A stretch of 64,000 bases of DNA. Origin: Phenylobacterium sp. GTDB lineage: Bacteria; Pseudomonadota; Alphaproteobacteria; Caulobacterales; Caulobacteraceae. The position numbers and the translations under genes were made by a program. The notes beneath the pieces are model-generated. The model did not search any database and had not been told where the DNA came from. It saw only the letters and a list, made by a program, of their open reading frames with translations. This document shows, in pieces, positions 25,699 through 34,374 of the stretch; positions within the stretch are counted from its first letter, which is position 1; each line of letters starts with the position of its first letter. The DNA lies in the NCBI RefSeq assembly GCF_016793225.1, contig NZ_JAEUMN010000162.1, forward strand, positions 22,078-86,077, in the 5' to 3' direction.

Positions 25699-27311
25699 CC
25701 GTTCGGCCCTGCGCCCAGCCGGAAGCCCTCGTACCCGCGCTGCGCCACCTCCAGGCAGCGCTCGCGGTAGGCCGCGAACCCGCCCACGTACACGCCGAAG
25801 CGGCGCGGCTTTCCGGGGATGTTGGCGCCGAAGTACCAGGACCCGTCCGCCTTCGGGTACAGCGTATGGGCGACCGCGGCGTCGGATTCGGCCACCCAGG
25901 CCGCCTCGGCGGTCTCGGTGGCCTCGACGGTGGCGACGCCGCGCGTGCGCATGTGCTCCAGGCAGTCGGCGATCCAGTCCACATGCTGCTCGACGGCCGT
26001 CGGCATGTTCGCCAGGACCGACGGGCTGAGGGGGCCCGTGACGGTGAACAGGTTGGGGAAGCCCGCGATGCCGAGGCCGAGGTAGCTCTTCGGCCCTTCG
26101 GCCCATCGGTCGGCCAGCCGGACGCCGCCGCGGCCCCTCACGTCGATGGCGAGCAGGGCCCCGGTGATGGCGTCGAAGCCCGTGGCGACGACCAGGTCGT
26201 CCAGGTCGTACGCCGCGTCCGCCGTGCGCAGGACGTGGCCCGCAACCTCGCGGATCGGCGCGCTGCGCACGTCGACCAGCGTCACGTTGGGACGGTTGAA
26301 GGTCTCGTAGTAGTCGTCGTCCAGCGGCGGGCGTTTCACGCCGATCGGATGGTCGTTGGGGATCAGCCGCTGCGCGGTCGCCGGGTCGCGCACCGTGCGC
26401 AGGATGTGGGCGCGCACGAAGTCCTGCGCCGTGCGGTTGGCGCGCTCGTCGCTGAAGAGGTCGGTGAAGGCGCTGAAGAACCGCATGCCGCCCTGGTCCC
26501 AGAAGGCCTGGTAGGCCGCTTCCCGCGCCGCGTCGCTGACCTCCAGCGCCGACTGCTCCGGCGGGTCGAACGGCACCGCCCCGCCCGAGGCCAGGCAGCG
26601 GGCGCGGATCTCGGCGTAGTTGGCCTTCACCCAGGCGTCGAAGTCCGGGTCGGTCGGGCGGTTCCAGGCCGGCAGCACCCAGTTGGCCGTGCGCTGGAAC
26701 ACCGTCAGATGCTCGGCCTGCTCGGCGATGCGCGGGATCGCCTGCACCGCAGAGGCGCCGGTGCCGATCACGCCGACGCGGCGGCCTCGGAAGTCGACGG
26801 GGTCATGCGGCCACTGGGCGGTGTGGAACAGCCGCCCCTGGAAGTCGCGAAGGCCCGGGATGTCCGGCCAGTTCACCTGCGACAGGCAGCCCATCGCCGT
26901 CACCAGGGACCGCGTGGTCGTCTCGAACCCGTCCGTCGTGCGCAGCCGCCAACCGCCCAGGGACTCGTCGAAATGCGCCGCCGCCACCCTGGCGCCGAAG
27001 CGATAGCGCCGGCGCAGATCGAAGCGGTCGGCGACGTGCTTCAGGTAGCTGAGGATCTCGGGCTGCTCGGAGTAGCGCAGGCTCCAGTTCCAGTCCTGCT
27101 GCAGGCCGTCGTCGAAGGCGTAGCTGTAGTAGTAGCTCTCGCAGTCGCACCGCGCGCCCGGATAGCGGTTCCAGTACCAGACGCCCCCGACGTCGTCGGC
27201 CTGTTCCAGGCCCAGGACGTCGAGGCCCTGCTCGCCGAAGCGATGGACGGCGTAGAGCCCCCCGAAGCCCGCGCCGATGACGACCACGTCGTACTGCGGT
27301 TCCGCGCCCAT
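25695..27311 (-). CDS. Flavin-containing Baeyer-Villiger-type monooxygenase
   Basis: A 538-residue FAD- and NADPH-dependent enzyme that inserts oxygen next to a ketone. GAGFGGLYAVH binds FAD, FQGRLFHTAQWP is the BVMO fingerprint FxGxxxHxxxWP, and GVIGTGASAVQAIP binds NADPH. Length and order match cyclohexanone/steroid monooxygenases. I take ATG 27311; an ATG at 27335 overlaps the operator and is less likely. It is the first cistron of a two-gene operon with the hydrolase and is preceded by the operator at 27335-27346. Confidence 0.94.
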   Translation of the reverse strand: MGAEPQYDVVVIGAGFGGLYAVHRFGEQGLDVLGLEQADDVGGVWYWNRYPGARCDCESYYYSYAFDDGLQQDWNWSLRYSEQPEILSYLKHVADRFDLRRRYRFGARVAAAHFDESLGGWRLRTTDGFETTTRSLVTAMGCLSQVNWPDIPGLRDFQGRLFHTAQWPHDPVDFRGRRVGVIGTGASAVQAIPRIAEQAEHLTVFQRTANWVLPAWNRPTDPDFDAWVKANYAEIRARCLASGGAVPFDPPEQSALEVSDAAREAAYQAFWDQGGMRFFSAFTDLFSDERANRTAQDFVRAHILRTVRDPATAQRLIPNDHPIGVKRPPLDDDYYETFNRPNVTLVDVRSAPIREVAGHVLRTADAAYDLDDLVVATGFDAITGALLAIDVRGRGGVRLADRWAEGPKSYLGLGIAGFPNLFTVTGPLSPSVLANMPTAVEQHVDWIADCLEHMRTRGVATVEATETAEAAWVAESDAAVAHTLYPKADGSWYFGANIPGKPRRFGVYVGGFAAYRERCLEVAQRGYEGFRLGAGPNG

Positions 27312-27334
27312 GGGCCCTCGCTCGTTCGATAGCA

Positions 27335-27346
27335 TAACGGACGTTA
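27335..27346. promoter_or_regulatory. AACG-NN-CGTT operator, BVMO/SDR divergent promoter
   Basis: TAACGGACGTTA is a 5+2+5 inverted repeat 24 bases upstream of the BVMO start and 70 bases before the divergent SDR start. Read leftwards it is followed by TATGCT (27336-27331), a likely -10 box. The same palindrome occurs at 28986 (one mismatch), 29021 and 33132. Confidence 0.6.
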
Positions 27347-27416
27347 CGCAGACGCTATCGGCTTCTTCGGGCCTGTGTAAAGGTGCGGGCCGACACGAGG
27401 GGGTCGGAGCGGGAGG

Positions 27417-28220
27417 ATGTCCGTGGGGCGGATGGCAGGCAAGGTGGCGCTGGTGACCGGCGCGGCGGGCGGCATCGGCCGGGCCTGCGCGCTGCTCCTG
27501 GCCCGCGAGGGCGCCCGGGTCTTCGCCGGGGATGTGGACATGGAGGGGCTCGCGGGCACCGCCGCGCTGGCCCGGGACGGCGACGCCGTCGAGACCGTGC
27601 GGCTGGACGTCACCTCCGAGGACGATTGGGCCGAGGTCGTGGGCCGGATCAGCGCCGCCGCGGGGGCGCTGCACGTGCTGGTCAACAACGCGGGCCTCTG
27701 CATCAGCGCCCAGCTGCTCGAGACGACGAACGATGTCTGGCGCCGGCAGATGTCGGTGAACCTGGACGGGGTGTTCTTCGGCACGCGGGCGGCCATGCCG
27801 CTCCTGGCGCGGGCCGGCGGCGCGGCGGTCGTCAACGTCTCGTCCGTGGCCGGCCTGGACGGCCTGCCGGGGCTCTCGGCCTACTGCGCCACCAAGGGGG
27901 GCGTGCGGCTGTTCACCAAGGCCGTGGCGCTCGAATGCGCGCAGGCGCGCAACGGCGTGCGGGTGAACTCGGTCCACCCCGGGGCCATCGAGACGCCGAT
28001 CTGGGTGAAGATGCAGAACGACGGTCGGCTGGACCCCGGCTCGAATTCGGCCGAGGCGCTGATGGACGCCACACGCCAGGCGGCCGCGGAGGCCACGCCG
28101 CTCGGCTTCGCCGGTCTGCCCGAGGACATCGCCGAGGGCGTGCTCTACCTGTGCTCGGACGCCGCCCGTTTCGTCACGGGCGCCGAACTGGTGATCGACG
28201 GCGGCGTACACGCGGGCTGA
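27417..28220 (+). CDS. Short-chain dehydrogenase/reductase
   Basis: A 267-residue classical SDR. TGAAGGIG near residue 15 binds NAD(P)H, NNAGL is the structural motif, and the catalytic Ser-Tyr-Lys triad is in VSSVAG and YCATKGG (YxxxK). DVD after the second strand favours NAD(H). Being divergent from the BVMO operon across the shared operator, it could oxidise an alcohol to the ketone used by the monooxygenase. This pathway role is inferred. Confidence 0.93.
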   Translation: MSVGRMAGKVALVTGAAGGIGRACALLLAREGARVFAGDVDMEGLAGTAALARDGDAVETVRLDVTSEDDWAEVVGRISAAAGALHVLVNNAGLCISAQLLETTNDVWRRQMSVNLDGVFFGTRAAMPLLARAGGAAVVNVSSVAGLDGLPGLSAYCATKGGVRLFTKAVALECAQARNGVRVNSVHPGAIETPIWVKMQNDGRLDPGSNSAEALMDATRQAAAEATPLGFAGLPEDIAEGVLYLCSDAARFVTGAELVIDGGVHAG

Positions 28221-28299
28221 CGGCGCGGCGACCGTATTCGGCGCGGCGGCGCTGTGCTAACGCGCCAGTCGCGCAGGTTGCGCGAAGCGTGAGGACGTC

Positions 28300-28932
28300 A
28301 TGGCCCGGCAGGCTGACCACGAGCAGAGGAGGCGCCAGTTCGCCGCGGCGGCCCTGGCGGTGATCTCGCGCGACGGCCTGGAAGGCCTGACCATGCGCAA
28401 CGTGGCCAAGGAGGCCGGCTTCACGACCGGCGCGCTGACCCACTACTTCCAGTCCAAGGACGAGGTGCTGATCGCGGTGTCCGAACACGGCGCCGAGATC
28501 GTGCGGCCGATGATGGACGAGGCGGCCACCGGCGTGTCAGCGCGCGAAGCGCTTCGCGACCTGCTGCACACGATCCTGCCCGCCTCGGCCGCCATGAAGG
28601 CCCAGTGGCGGTTCTGGGTCGCGTTCTGGGAGCGCGGCGCCCACAGCCCCCAGGTGCAGCGCGTGATGCGCGAGCGGTACTTCGAGTACATGAACCGCGT
28701 GGCCAGCGTGATCCGCCGGGCCCAGGAGCAGGGCGAGGCGCCCCGCGACCTGGACGTCGACCAGGTGGCGCGGGAGATCGTGGCGACGATCGACGGGCTT
28801 GCGGTCCAGGTGCTGCTCGGCGCGGCGAAGTTCACCGGCGCGGCCCAGCGCCAGTTCGTGGACACGATGCTCGACGCGCGGCTCGGCGCCGTCGCGGCCT
28901 CGCCGCCGAAGGCGTCCCGCGCCGCCGGCTGA
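28300..28932 (+). CDS. TetR-family regulator, BetI-like
   Basis: A 210-residue repressor-type protein. The helix-turn-helix at about residues 25-55 contains TMRNVAKEAGFTTGALTHYF followed by SKDEVLIAV, close to BetI-like TetR domains. The C-terminal domain would bind an effector. It lies 79 bases after the SDR and 178 before the VOC gene, inside the block carrying the four shared palindromes, so it is the best candidate for the regulator that binds them. Confidence 0.9.
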   Translation: MARQADHEQRRRQFAAAALAVISRDGLEGLTMRNVAKEAGFTTGALTHYFQSKDEVLIAVSEHGAEIVRPMMDEAATGVSAREALRDLLHTILPASAAMKAQWRFWVAFWERGAHSPQVQRVMRERYFEYMNRVASVIRRAQEQGEAPRDLDVDQVAREIVATIDGLAVQVLLGAAKFTGAAQRQFVDTMLDARLGAVAASPPKASRAAG

Positions 28933-28985
28933 GCGACGCCTGACGACCGGTCGGTCGGACGCGCCTCCGGCTTCATGCCATTGCA

Positions 28986-28997
28986 GAACAAGCGTTA
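28986..28997. promoter_or_regulatory. AACG-NN-CGTT operator, imperfect copy
   Basis: GAACAAGCGTTA has one mismatch in the left arm against the AACG-NN-CGTT pattern and lies in the first direct repeat upstream of the VOC gene. A flanking CAAGCG...CGCTTG dyad (28989-29009) also surrounds it. Confidence 0.45.
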
Positions 28998-29020
28998 TAC
29001 GATCGCTTGCCCATTTTGCA

Positions 29021-29032
29021 GAACGAGCGTTA
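29021..29032. promoter_or_regulatory. AACG-NN-CGTT operator, VOC/receptor promoter
   Basis: GAACGAGCGTTA contains a perfect 4+2+4 palindrome. It overlaps TATGCT (29031-29036), which is 18 bases after TTGCCC (29007-29012), giving a promoter that a bound repressor would block. It precedes the VOC gene start by about 80 bases. Confidence 0.58.
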
Positions 29033-29110
29033 TGCTCGGCTCCAGAAGACGAGCGCCGGGGCGATCGCGCAGAGCGTGAGGCCGCCGCGCCACATGGGGA
29101 GTGTGCGGTC

Positions 29111-29632
29111 ATGTCCGACGCGGAATGGGCGCTGTCGCGCCTCTATCACACCGTCATCAACTGCCGCGATCTGGACGAGTCCGTCGCGTTCTACCGAAAG
29201 CTCGGCTTCGAGGTCCTCAACGACCGCCGCAACGTCGACTGGCCCGACTTCGTGGCCGGGATCTTCGGCCTGTCGAAGGCGAAGGGGCGGGGCGTCCTGA
29301 TGGTCCTGCCCTCGGACCCGGACGGTCCCATGATGGACCTCATCGAATGGATGGAGCCCAAGGCCGCCTTCCCGGATCCTGCGGCGCGCAAGACCCAGGT
29401 GCCGCGGATCATCGCCTTCAGGACCCAGAACGTGCATGCCGCCTACGAGGCGCTCAGCAAGTCGGGCGTGGTGTTCACCCAGGCCCCGCACGTGCCGGAC
29501 GCGGCGCTCGGGATCGTGGGCACGGCCTGCTGCTACGATCCGAACGGCAACATCATCGAGATGATCGAACTCCAGCCGGGCGTCCGGCACTCACGAGCCA
29601 ACGAGGCGCTGGGCAACAAGGCGTCGAACTGA
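29111..29632 (+). CDS. VOC/glyoxalase-like metalloprotein
   Basis: A 173-residue vicinal-oxygen-chelate protein with two beta-alpha-beta-beta-beta units. LYHTVINCRDLDESVAFYRKL opens the fold and supplies the first metal histidine, and YDPNGNIIEMIEL supplies the last metal glutamate. The family includes dioxygenases, isomerases and lactoylglutathione lyases. It is the first gene of the rightward cluster with the TonB receptor; the reaction is unknown. GGGGAG precedes the ATG. Confidence 0.85.
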   Translation: MSDAEWALSRLYHTVINCRDLDESVAFYRKLGFEVLNDRRNVDWPDFVAGIFGLSKAKGRGVLMVLPSDPDGPMMDLIEWMEPKAAFPDPAARKTQVPRIIAFRTQNVHAAYEALSKSGVVFTQAPHVPDAALGIVGTACCYDPNGNIIEMIELQPGVRHSRANEALGNKASN

Positions 29633-29689
29633 ACTTCGGCCCGCGCGGGGCCGCAGATGACCAACGATAAATCGGGGAGGGATCGGCAG

Positions 29690-31981
29690 ATGGCCAGGAT
29701 GTTCGGGCGCCAGGCGCGCCTTCTGGGCAGCGTGGCGGCGCTTGCGCTCGCGGGTGGAGCGGCGCAGGCCGCGGACCAGGCGGAAACCGCGATCAGCGAA
29801 GTGGTGGTCACGGCGCAGTTCCGCGAGGAGAACGTCCAGAAGGTCCCGATCCCGATCACCGCCGTAGGCGGCGAGGACCTCGAGAAGCAGGGGGTCGTCG
29901 GCTTCAAGGAACTGGGCATGCGGGTGCCGTCGCTGCGCTTCGGCGCGGGCGTCACGGGCGGTGAGAACGTGATCACCATGCGGGGCCTGGGCAGCCAGAA
30001 CACCACCCCCGGCGGCGACTCGCCCGTCGCGTACAACATCGACGGCGTCTACGTGCAGCGCACCACCTCGATCGATCCCGAATTCTACGACATCGCCCGG
30101 GTCGAGGTGCTGCGGGGGCCCCAGGGCACCCTCTACGGCCGCAACTCGGTGGGCGGCTCGATCAATGTGATCACCAACAAGCCCACCGGCCAGTTCGGCG
30201 CCGGCTTCGACGCCATGGTCGGGAACTACGACGCACGCACCTTCCGCGGCTTCTTGAACGTGCCGCTGGTGACCGAGGGCGACATGCAGATCGCCGCGCG
30301 CCTGACGGCGGTGTCGGCCGAGCACGATCCCTACACCAAGAACCTCTCGGCCAAGCCGACCGCCACGAACGAGCTGGACCGGCTCGACTACCAGATGATC
30401 CGGGCCCAGATCGCCATCGACTTCACCCCGCAGGCGCGCCTCCTTCTCGCGGCGCATCGCACGTGGGGCGAAGGCGTGGCCGCCACCGCGACGGCCTGGT
30501 GGCAGACGCCGGCGCGCTACACGCGGCCGCCGCTCGGGATTCCCGCCGGATCGGCGTGCGACTTCAGCACCGCGGCCAGGTTCGATCCCCGCCGGGTCTG
30601 CCACGACTACCCCGACGTCGGCAGCAACGACACCGAGCTCTACTCCGGCACGTTCGACGTCGAGCTTCCGTTTGCGAACCTGACGACCGTGACGGCCTAC
30701 GGGACCAGCCACGTCGACCAGATCAGCGACGGCGACGGCTCGGACCTCCCGATCTCGGTCGGCGAGGCGTGGCGCCTGGATGCGAAGCAGTTCTCCCAGG
30801 AGGTCCGCTTCGCGTCCAACCAGGAAAGCGCCCTGACCTGGGTGGTCGGCGGCATCTACTTCTACGGCAAGAACTTCCAGGACTTCGTCTACCGCGACCT
30901 GGGCTTCAACGACTTCGGCCCGACCGCGCCCTTCAACCGCTTCAACTTTCTGAGCGAGGGCACGAGCAAGACGCGCTCCTGGGCCGCGTTCGGGCAGTTC
31001 GACTATGACTTCGGCAAGAACGGCGGGCCGCCGGTGATCCTGACCGCGGGTCTGCGCTACACCCACGACAAGAAGTCCGGCTTCAACCAGCTCGACTACC
31101 AGCTGCCGATCGCCTGCGGCGGCAGCTGCGGGGTCTTCTCGGGCCCCTTCAGCAAGACGTGGAACCGCATCACCGGCAAGGTCGGCCTGAGCTACCAGGC
31201 CAGCGAGGACACCATGTTCTTCGTCTCGGTGGCGCGCGGCTATCTGGCCGGCGGCAACATCACCGGCCTGGGCAACATCTACGATCCGGAGACGCTGACG
31301 TCGTTCGACGCGGGCGTGAAGTCCCGCTTCCTCGACGACCGGGTGCAGCTGAACATCGCCGCCTACCATCAGCGCATCAAGAATCTGCAGGTGTTCATCC
31401 AGAGCGCCACGCAGTCGGGCATCAACAACGTCGACGGCGCCACCAACGTGAACGGCGTCGAGGCCGAGCTCACGGCCGTGCCCGTGGACAACCTGCGGCT
31501 CAACGCGACCGTCACGCTGACCGACGCGGAGTACGGCCGCTACATCACCCGCGCCGCCCGCTTCGGCGGACCGGGGCCGGGGTGCGATGCGGTGACCCTG
31601 CTCTGCAACTTCAAGGGCAACAACCTCAACCAGACGCCGGACTACACGGTGAACCTGGGCGCGGAGTACCGGTTCGAGACGGAGATGGGCGCGATCACGC
31701 CGCGGATCGACGTCTATTTCTCGGGTCGGGTGGACTTCCTGGCGGACAACTTCATCACCTCGCGCCAGAAGGCCTACCACACCACCAATGCGCGGGTGAC
31801 CTGGGAAAGCCCCGACAACCGCTACCGGGTCGAGGCGTTCGTCGCCAACATCGAGGACGACGACATCATCTCGAACGACGGCCTGCAGTCGATCTCGCTG
31901 GGCCAGCAGGCCCTGCAGCCCGACAACTTCGTCTACTATCCGCCCCGGACCTACGGGATCCGGATCGGCGCGAGCTTCTAG
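29690..31981 (+). CDS. TonB-dependent receptor
   Basis: A 763-residue outer-membrane receptor. A signal peptide ends AQAAD, the TonB box is ISEVVVTAQ, and the plug contains IARVEVLRGPQGTLYGRNSVGGSINVITNKP-type sequence near 30085-30185. The barrel ends with TYGIRIGASF, a typical terminal phenylalanine. I prefer ATG 29690, with GGGGAGG nine bases upstream, over 29657. No STN domain is present, so uptake but not signalling is likely. Its place in the catabolic cluster suggests it imports the substrate. Confidence 0.92.
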   Translation: MARMFGRQARLLGSVAALALAGGAAQAADQAETAISEVVVTAQFREENVQKVPIPITAVGGEDLEKQGVVGFKELGMRVPSLRFGAGVTGGENVITMRGLGSQNTTPGGDSPVAYNIDGVYVQRTTSIDPEFYDIARVEVLRGPQGTLYGRNSVGGSINVITNKPTGQFGAGFDAMVGNYDARTFRGFLNVPLVTEGDMQIAARLTAVSAEHDPYTKNLSAKPTATNELDRLDYQMIRAQIAIDFTPQARLLLAAHRTWGEGVAATATAWWQTPARYTRPPLGIPAGSACDFSTAARFDPRRVCHDYPDVGSNDTELYSGTFDVELPFANLTTVTAYGTSHVDQISDGDGSDLPISVGEAWRLDAKQFSQEVRFASNQESALTWVVGGIYFYGKNFQDFVYRDLGFNDFGPTAPFNRFNFLSEGTSKTRSWAAFGQFDYDFGKNGGPPVILTAGLRYTHDKKSGFNQLDYQLPIACGGSCGVFSGPFSKTWNRITGKVGLSYQASEDTMFFVSVARGYLAGGNITGLGNIYDPETLTSFDAGVKSRFLDDRVQLNIAAYHQRIKNLQVFIQSATQSGINNVDGATNVNGVEAELTAVPVDNLRLNATVTLTDAEYGRYITRAARFGGPGPGCDAVTLLCNFKGNNLNQTPDYTVNLGAEYRFETEMGAITPRIDVYFSGRVDFLADNFITSRQKAYHTTNARVTWESPDNRYRVEAFVANIEDDDIISNDGLQSISLGQQALQPDNFVYYPPRTYGIRIGASF

Positions 31982-32022
31982 GAGAGGGGGTCGGGCCCCT
32001 CGGGTCCGGCCCCGCGACGCCC

Positions 32023-33066
32023 ATGTCGATGGAGTGGCCCGTACGCGCCGACTGGCTGGCCCAGGTGCGAGAAGCGCCCCTGGAGCCCGGGCTGCCGATC
32101 ATCGACGCGCATCATCATCTCTGGAAGCTGCCGCACGACACCTATCTGCTCGACGAGTTCCTGGACGACGCAGACCCGCAGCGCGGCGGTCACAACGTGG
32201 TCGCCAGCGTCTTCGCCGAGTGCGCGGCCATGTACCGGCCGGACGGCCCTGCGCATCTTCGGTCGATCGGAGAGGTCGAGTTCGCCAACGGGGTGGGCGC
32301 GCAGGCCGCCAGCGGCGCCTTCGGCCCGGTCCTGGCCTGCGCCGCGATGTTCGGCTCGGCCGACCTCATGCTGGGCGAGCGCGTGGGCGAGGTGCTGGAC
32401 ATCCATCTGGCGCGGGCGCCCGAGCGCTACCGCGGGATCCGGCCTATCGTGTGCGCCGATCCCCATGGCGTGCTGGATCCGTGGCCCAGTTCGCCCTCGG
32501 ACATGATGGAGAGCGCCGCGTTCCGGGCGGGCGCGCGGGAGCTGCAGCGGCGCAACCTCTCGCTCGACATCTGGGTGTTTCACCACCAGCTGGACCAGGT
32601 GGCCGGCCTCGCGGCCGCCCTGCCGGGGCTGACCGTGATCCTGGATCACATCGGCACCCCGCTCGGCATGGGCTGGTACGCCGGGCGGCGCGAGGAGGTG
32701 TGGGCGCGATGGCGCGCGGGGATGGCCGCCGTGGCGGCCTGTCCGAACGTCCTGCTGAAGCTGGGCGGCCTGAACATGCACTTCAACGGCTTCGACTGGC
32801 ACACGCGGCCGAAGCCGCCGTCCTCCGACGAGCTCGCCGCCGCCAACGGGCCCTACTATGCGGCCGCCATCGAGCTTTTCGGGCCGGACCGCTGCATGTT
32901 CGAGAGCAACTTCCCGATGGACAAGCGGGCGTGCAGCTACGGGGTCCTGTGGAACGCGCACAAGAAGATGGCCGCCGGCTTCAGCGCCGACGAGAAGCGC
33001 CTGATGTTCCACGATGTCGCGGCGCGCGCCTACCGGATCGAAGGTCTCCCGGAGCCGGCGACATGA
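32023..33066 (+). CDS. Amidohydrolase-2 family metal-dependent hydrolase
   Basis: A 347-residue TIM-barrel enzyme. IIDAHHHLWKLP carries the metal-binding HxH, VILDHIGTP the third-strand histidine, and FESNFPMDK the late aspartate/serine region. Relatives open lactones or decarboxylate ring-cleavage products. It follows the receptor by 41 bases. ATG codons occur at 32023 and 32029; either could be used. Substrate unknown. Confidence 0.88.
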   Translation: MSMEWPVRADWLAQVREAPLEPGLPIIDAHHHLWKLPHDTYLLDEFLDDADPQRGGHNVVASVFAECAAMYRPDGPAHLRSIGEVEFANGVGAQAASGAFGPVLACAAMFGSADLMLGERVGEVLDIHLARAPERYRGIRPIVCADPHGVLDPWPSSPSDMMESAAFRAGARELQRRNLSLDIWVFHHQLDQVAGLAAALPGLTVILDHIGTPLGMGWYAGRREEVWARWRAGMAAVAACPNVLLKLGGLNMHFNGFDWHTRPKPPSSDELAAANGPYYAAAIELFGPDRCMFESNFPMDKRACSYGVLWNAHKKMAAGFSADEKRLMFHDVAARAYRIEGLPEPAT

Positions 33067-33131
33067 CCTGACCACGCGGCATCACCTGACCGCGCCGGCG
33101 CGATTGACTCGGCTCGGAATGCCCGATTACG

Positions 33132-33149
33132 TAACGGTCGTTATATAAT
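33132..33149 (+). promoter_or_regulatory. AACG-NN-CGTT operator and -10 box of the flavin monooxygenase gene
   Basis: TAACGGTCGTTA (33132-33143) is the best palindrome of the set and is immediately followed by TATAAT (33144-33149). A bound repressor would cover the core promoter. Two ACCTGACC direct repeats lie upstream at 33066-33073 and 33084-33091. Confidence 0.62.
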
Positions 33150-33168
33150 GAACGGAAGGACGCCCAGA

Positions 33169-34359
33169 GTGAAGTTCGACATCTTCTGTGAGATCCAGCG
33201 GGCCTTCCCCTGGGAGGGCGGGCAGAACGAGGCCAGCCTGTTCCAGGAGATCCTGGAGCAGGCGCGCGCGGCGGACGCGGCGGGCTTCACCACCTGGTGG
33301 CAGGTCGAGCACCACGGCGCCCCCGAGTTCAGCTACTCGGCTGCTCCCGAGGTCGTCCTGACGGCGATCGCCATGTCGACGCGGCGGCTGCGGGTCGGGC
33401 ACGCGGGCGTCCTTGCCCCCTTCGCCATCAACTCGCCGCTGCGCGTCGCCGAGCGCGGCGCCACGCTGGACGTGCTGTCGGGCGGACGCTTCGACATGGG
33501 CCTCGCCAAGTCGGGCGGGAAGGAGTGGGAGACGTTCGGCGTCGATCCGGAAAAGGCGCGCGACCAGACGCGCGACGCCATGCACATCCTGCCCCGCATC
33601 TGGACCGAGCCCGAGTTCTCGTGGGACGGGCCGGACTACAAGGTCCCGCCGCGCGAGATCGTGCCGAAGCCGGTGCAGTCGCCGCACCCGCCGCTGTGGC
33701 AGACCTGCGGGTCGCCGGAGAGCTTCTACATGGCCGGCGAAATGGGCGTCGGCGCGCTGGGCACCACGCTGCTGAGCCCCGTGAAGTTCCTGGGCGAGAT
33801 GCTGCGCGAGCACGACCGCGGGCTGGCGGCGTGCAAGACCCCGGCCGGGAAGTTCGTCAACGGCGAGAAGGGCTGCTTCACCTTCGTCCACATCGCCGAG
33901 ACGCGGGCGCAGGCCATCGCCAACGGCGCCGCCTGGTCGGCCCTCTGGTACGTCAACGCCGCGCCGCGGGTGTTCAAGGTGCCGCGCCGGGTCTGGTACG
34001 ACGTGATCAAGGCGGGTCTCCACCCGAACTCCGCGCGCGACACCGCCGCCCTCGCCAAGCTCGATCCGAACGAGACGGTGATCCACGACGACGACCCGCC
34101 GGTGGTGGTGCTGCTCAAGCGGATGGCCCAGGGCGAGGACATCAGCCACGAGGAGGCGCACGAGGTGCTGGAGCCCCTCGACTGCGTGGTCATCGGCGAT
34201 CCCGACCACTGCGCCGAGAAGCTGAAGGGCTACGAGGCCATCGGGGCGGACCGGATGATGTGCATGATGCAGTACGGCTCGATCCCGCACGCGGCGGTGC
34301 TGAAGAGCATCGAGCTGGCCGGCCGCCTGCTGTTGCCCGCCTTCGCCCGCGCAGCCTGA
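33169..34359 (+). CDS. Luciferase-like (LLM class) flavin-dependent monooxygenase
   Basis: A 396-residue FMN-dependent oxygenase of the bacterial-luciferase fold. FDIFCEIQ opens the first strand, EHH follows in QVEHHGAPEF, and ERGATLDVLSGGRFDMGLAKSG is the conserved central block. GTG 33169 is chosen because GGAAGGA lies eight bases upstream and ATG 33148 overlaps the TATAAT box. A reduced flavin must come from a reductase elsewhere. With the BVMO it gives the cluster two different flavin oxygenases. Confidence 0.88.
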   Translation: MKFDIFCEIQRAFPWEGGQNEASLFQEILEQARAADAAGFTTWWQVEHHGAPEFSYSAAPEVVLTAIAMSTRRLRVGHAGVLAPFAINSPLRVAERGATLDVLSGGRFDMGLAKSGGKEWETFGVDPEKARDQTRDAMHILPRIWTEPEFSWDGPDYKVPPREIVPKPVQSPHPPLWQTCGSPESFYMAGEMGVGALGTTLLSPVKFLGEMLREHDRGLAACKTPAGKFVNGEKGCFTFVHIAETRAQAIANGAAWSALWYVNAAPRVFKVPRRVWYDVIKAGLHPNSARDTAALAKLDPNETVIHDDDPPVVVLLKRMAQGEDISHEEAHEVLEPLDCVVIGDPDHCAEKLKGYEAIGADRMMCMMQYGSIPHAAVLKSIELAGRLLLPAFARAA

Positions 34360-34374
34360 GGCGCGGGCCCGCCG

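Larger units (their letters stand above)
28981..29035. repeat. Two 20-base direct repeats, 35 bases apart
   Basis: TTGCAGAACAAGCGTTATAC at 28981-29000 and TTGCAGAACGAGCGTTATGC at 29016-29035 differ at two positions. Each contains an operator copy and a -10-like TATAC or TATGCT, so the promoter of the VOC/receptor operon seems to have been duplicated. Confidence 0.7.

Noticed and set aside
33148-33168. ATG 33148 as the start of the LLM monooxygenase
   Set aside because: It overlaps the TATAAT box next to the operator; GTG 33169 has a proper GGAAGGA ribosome site.
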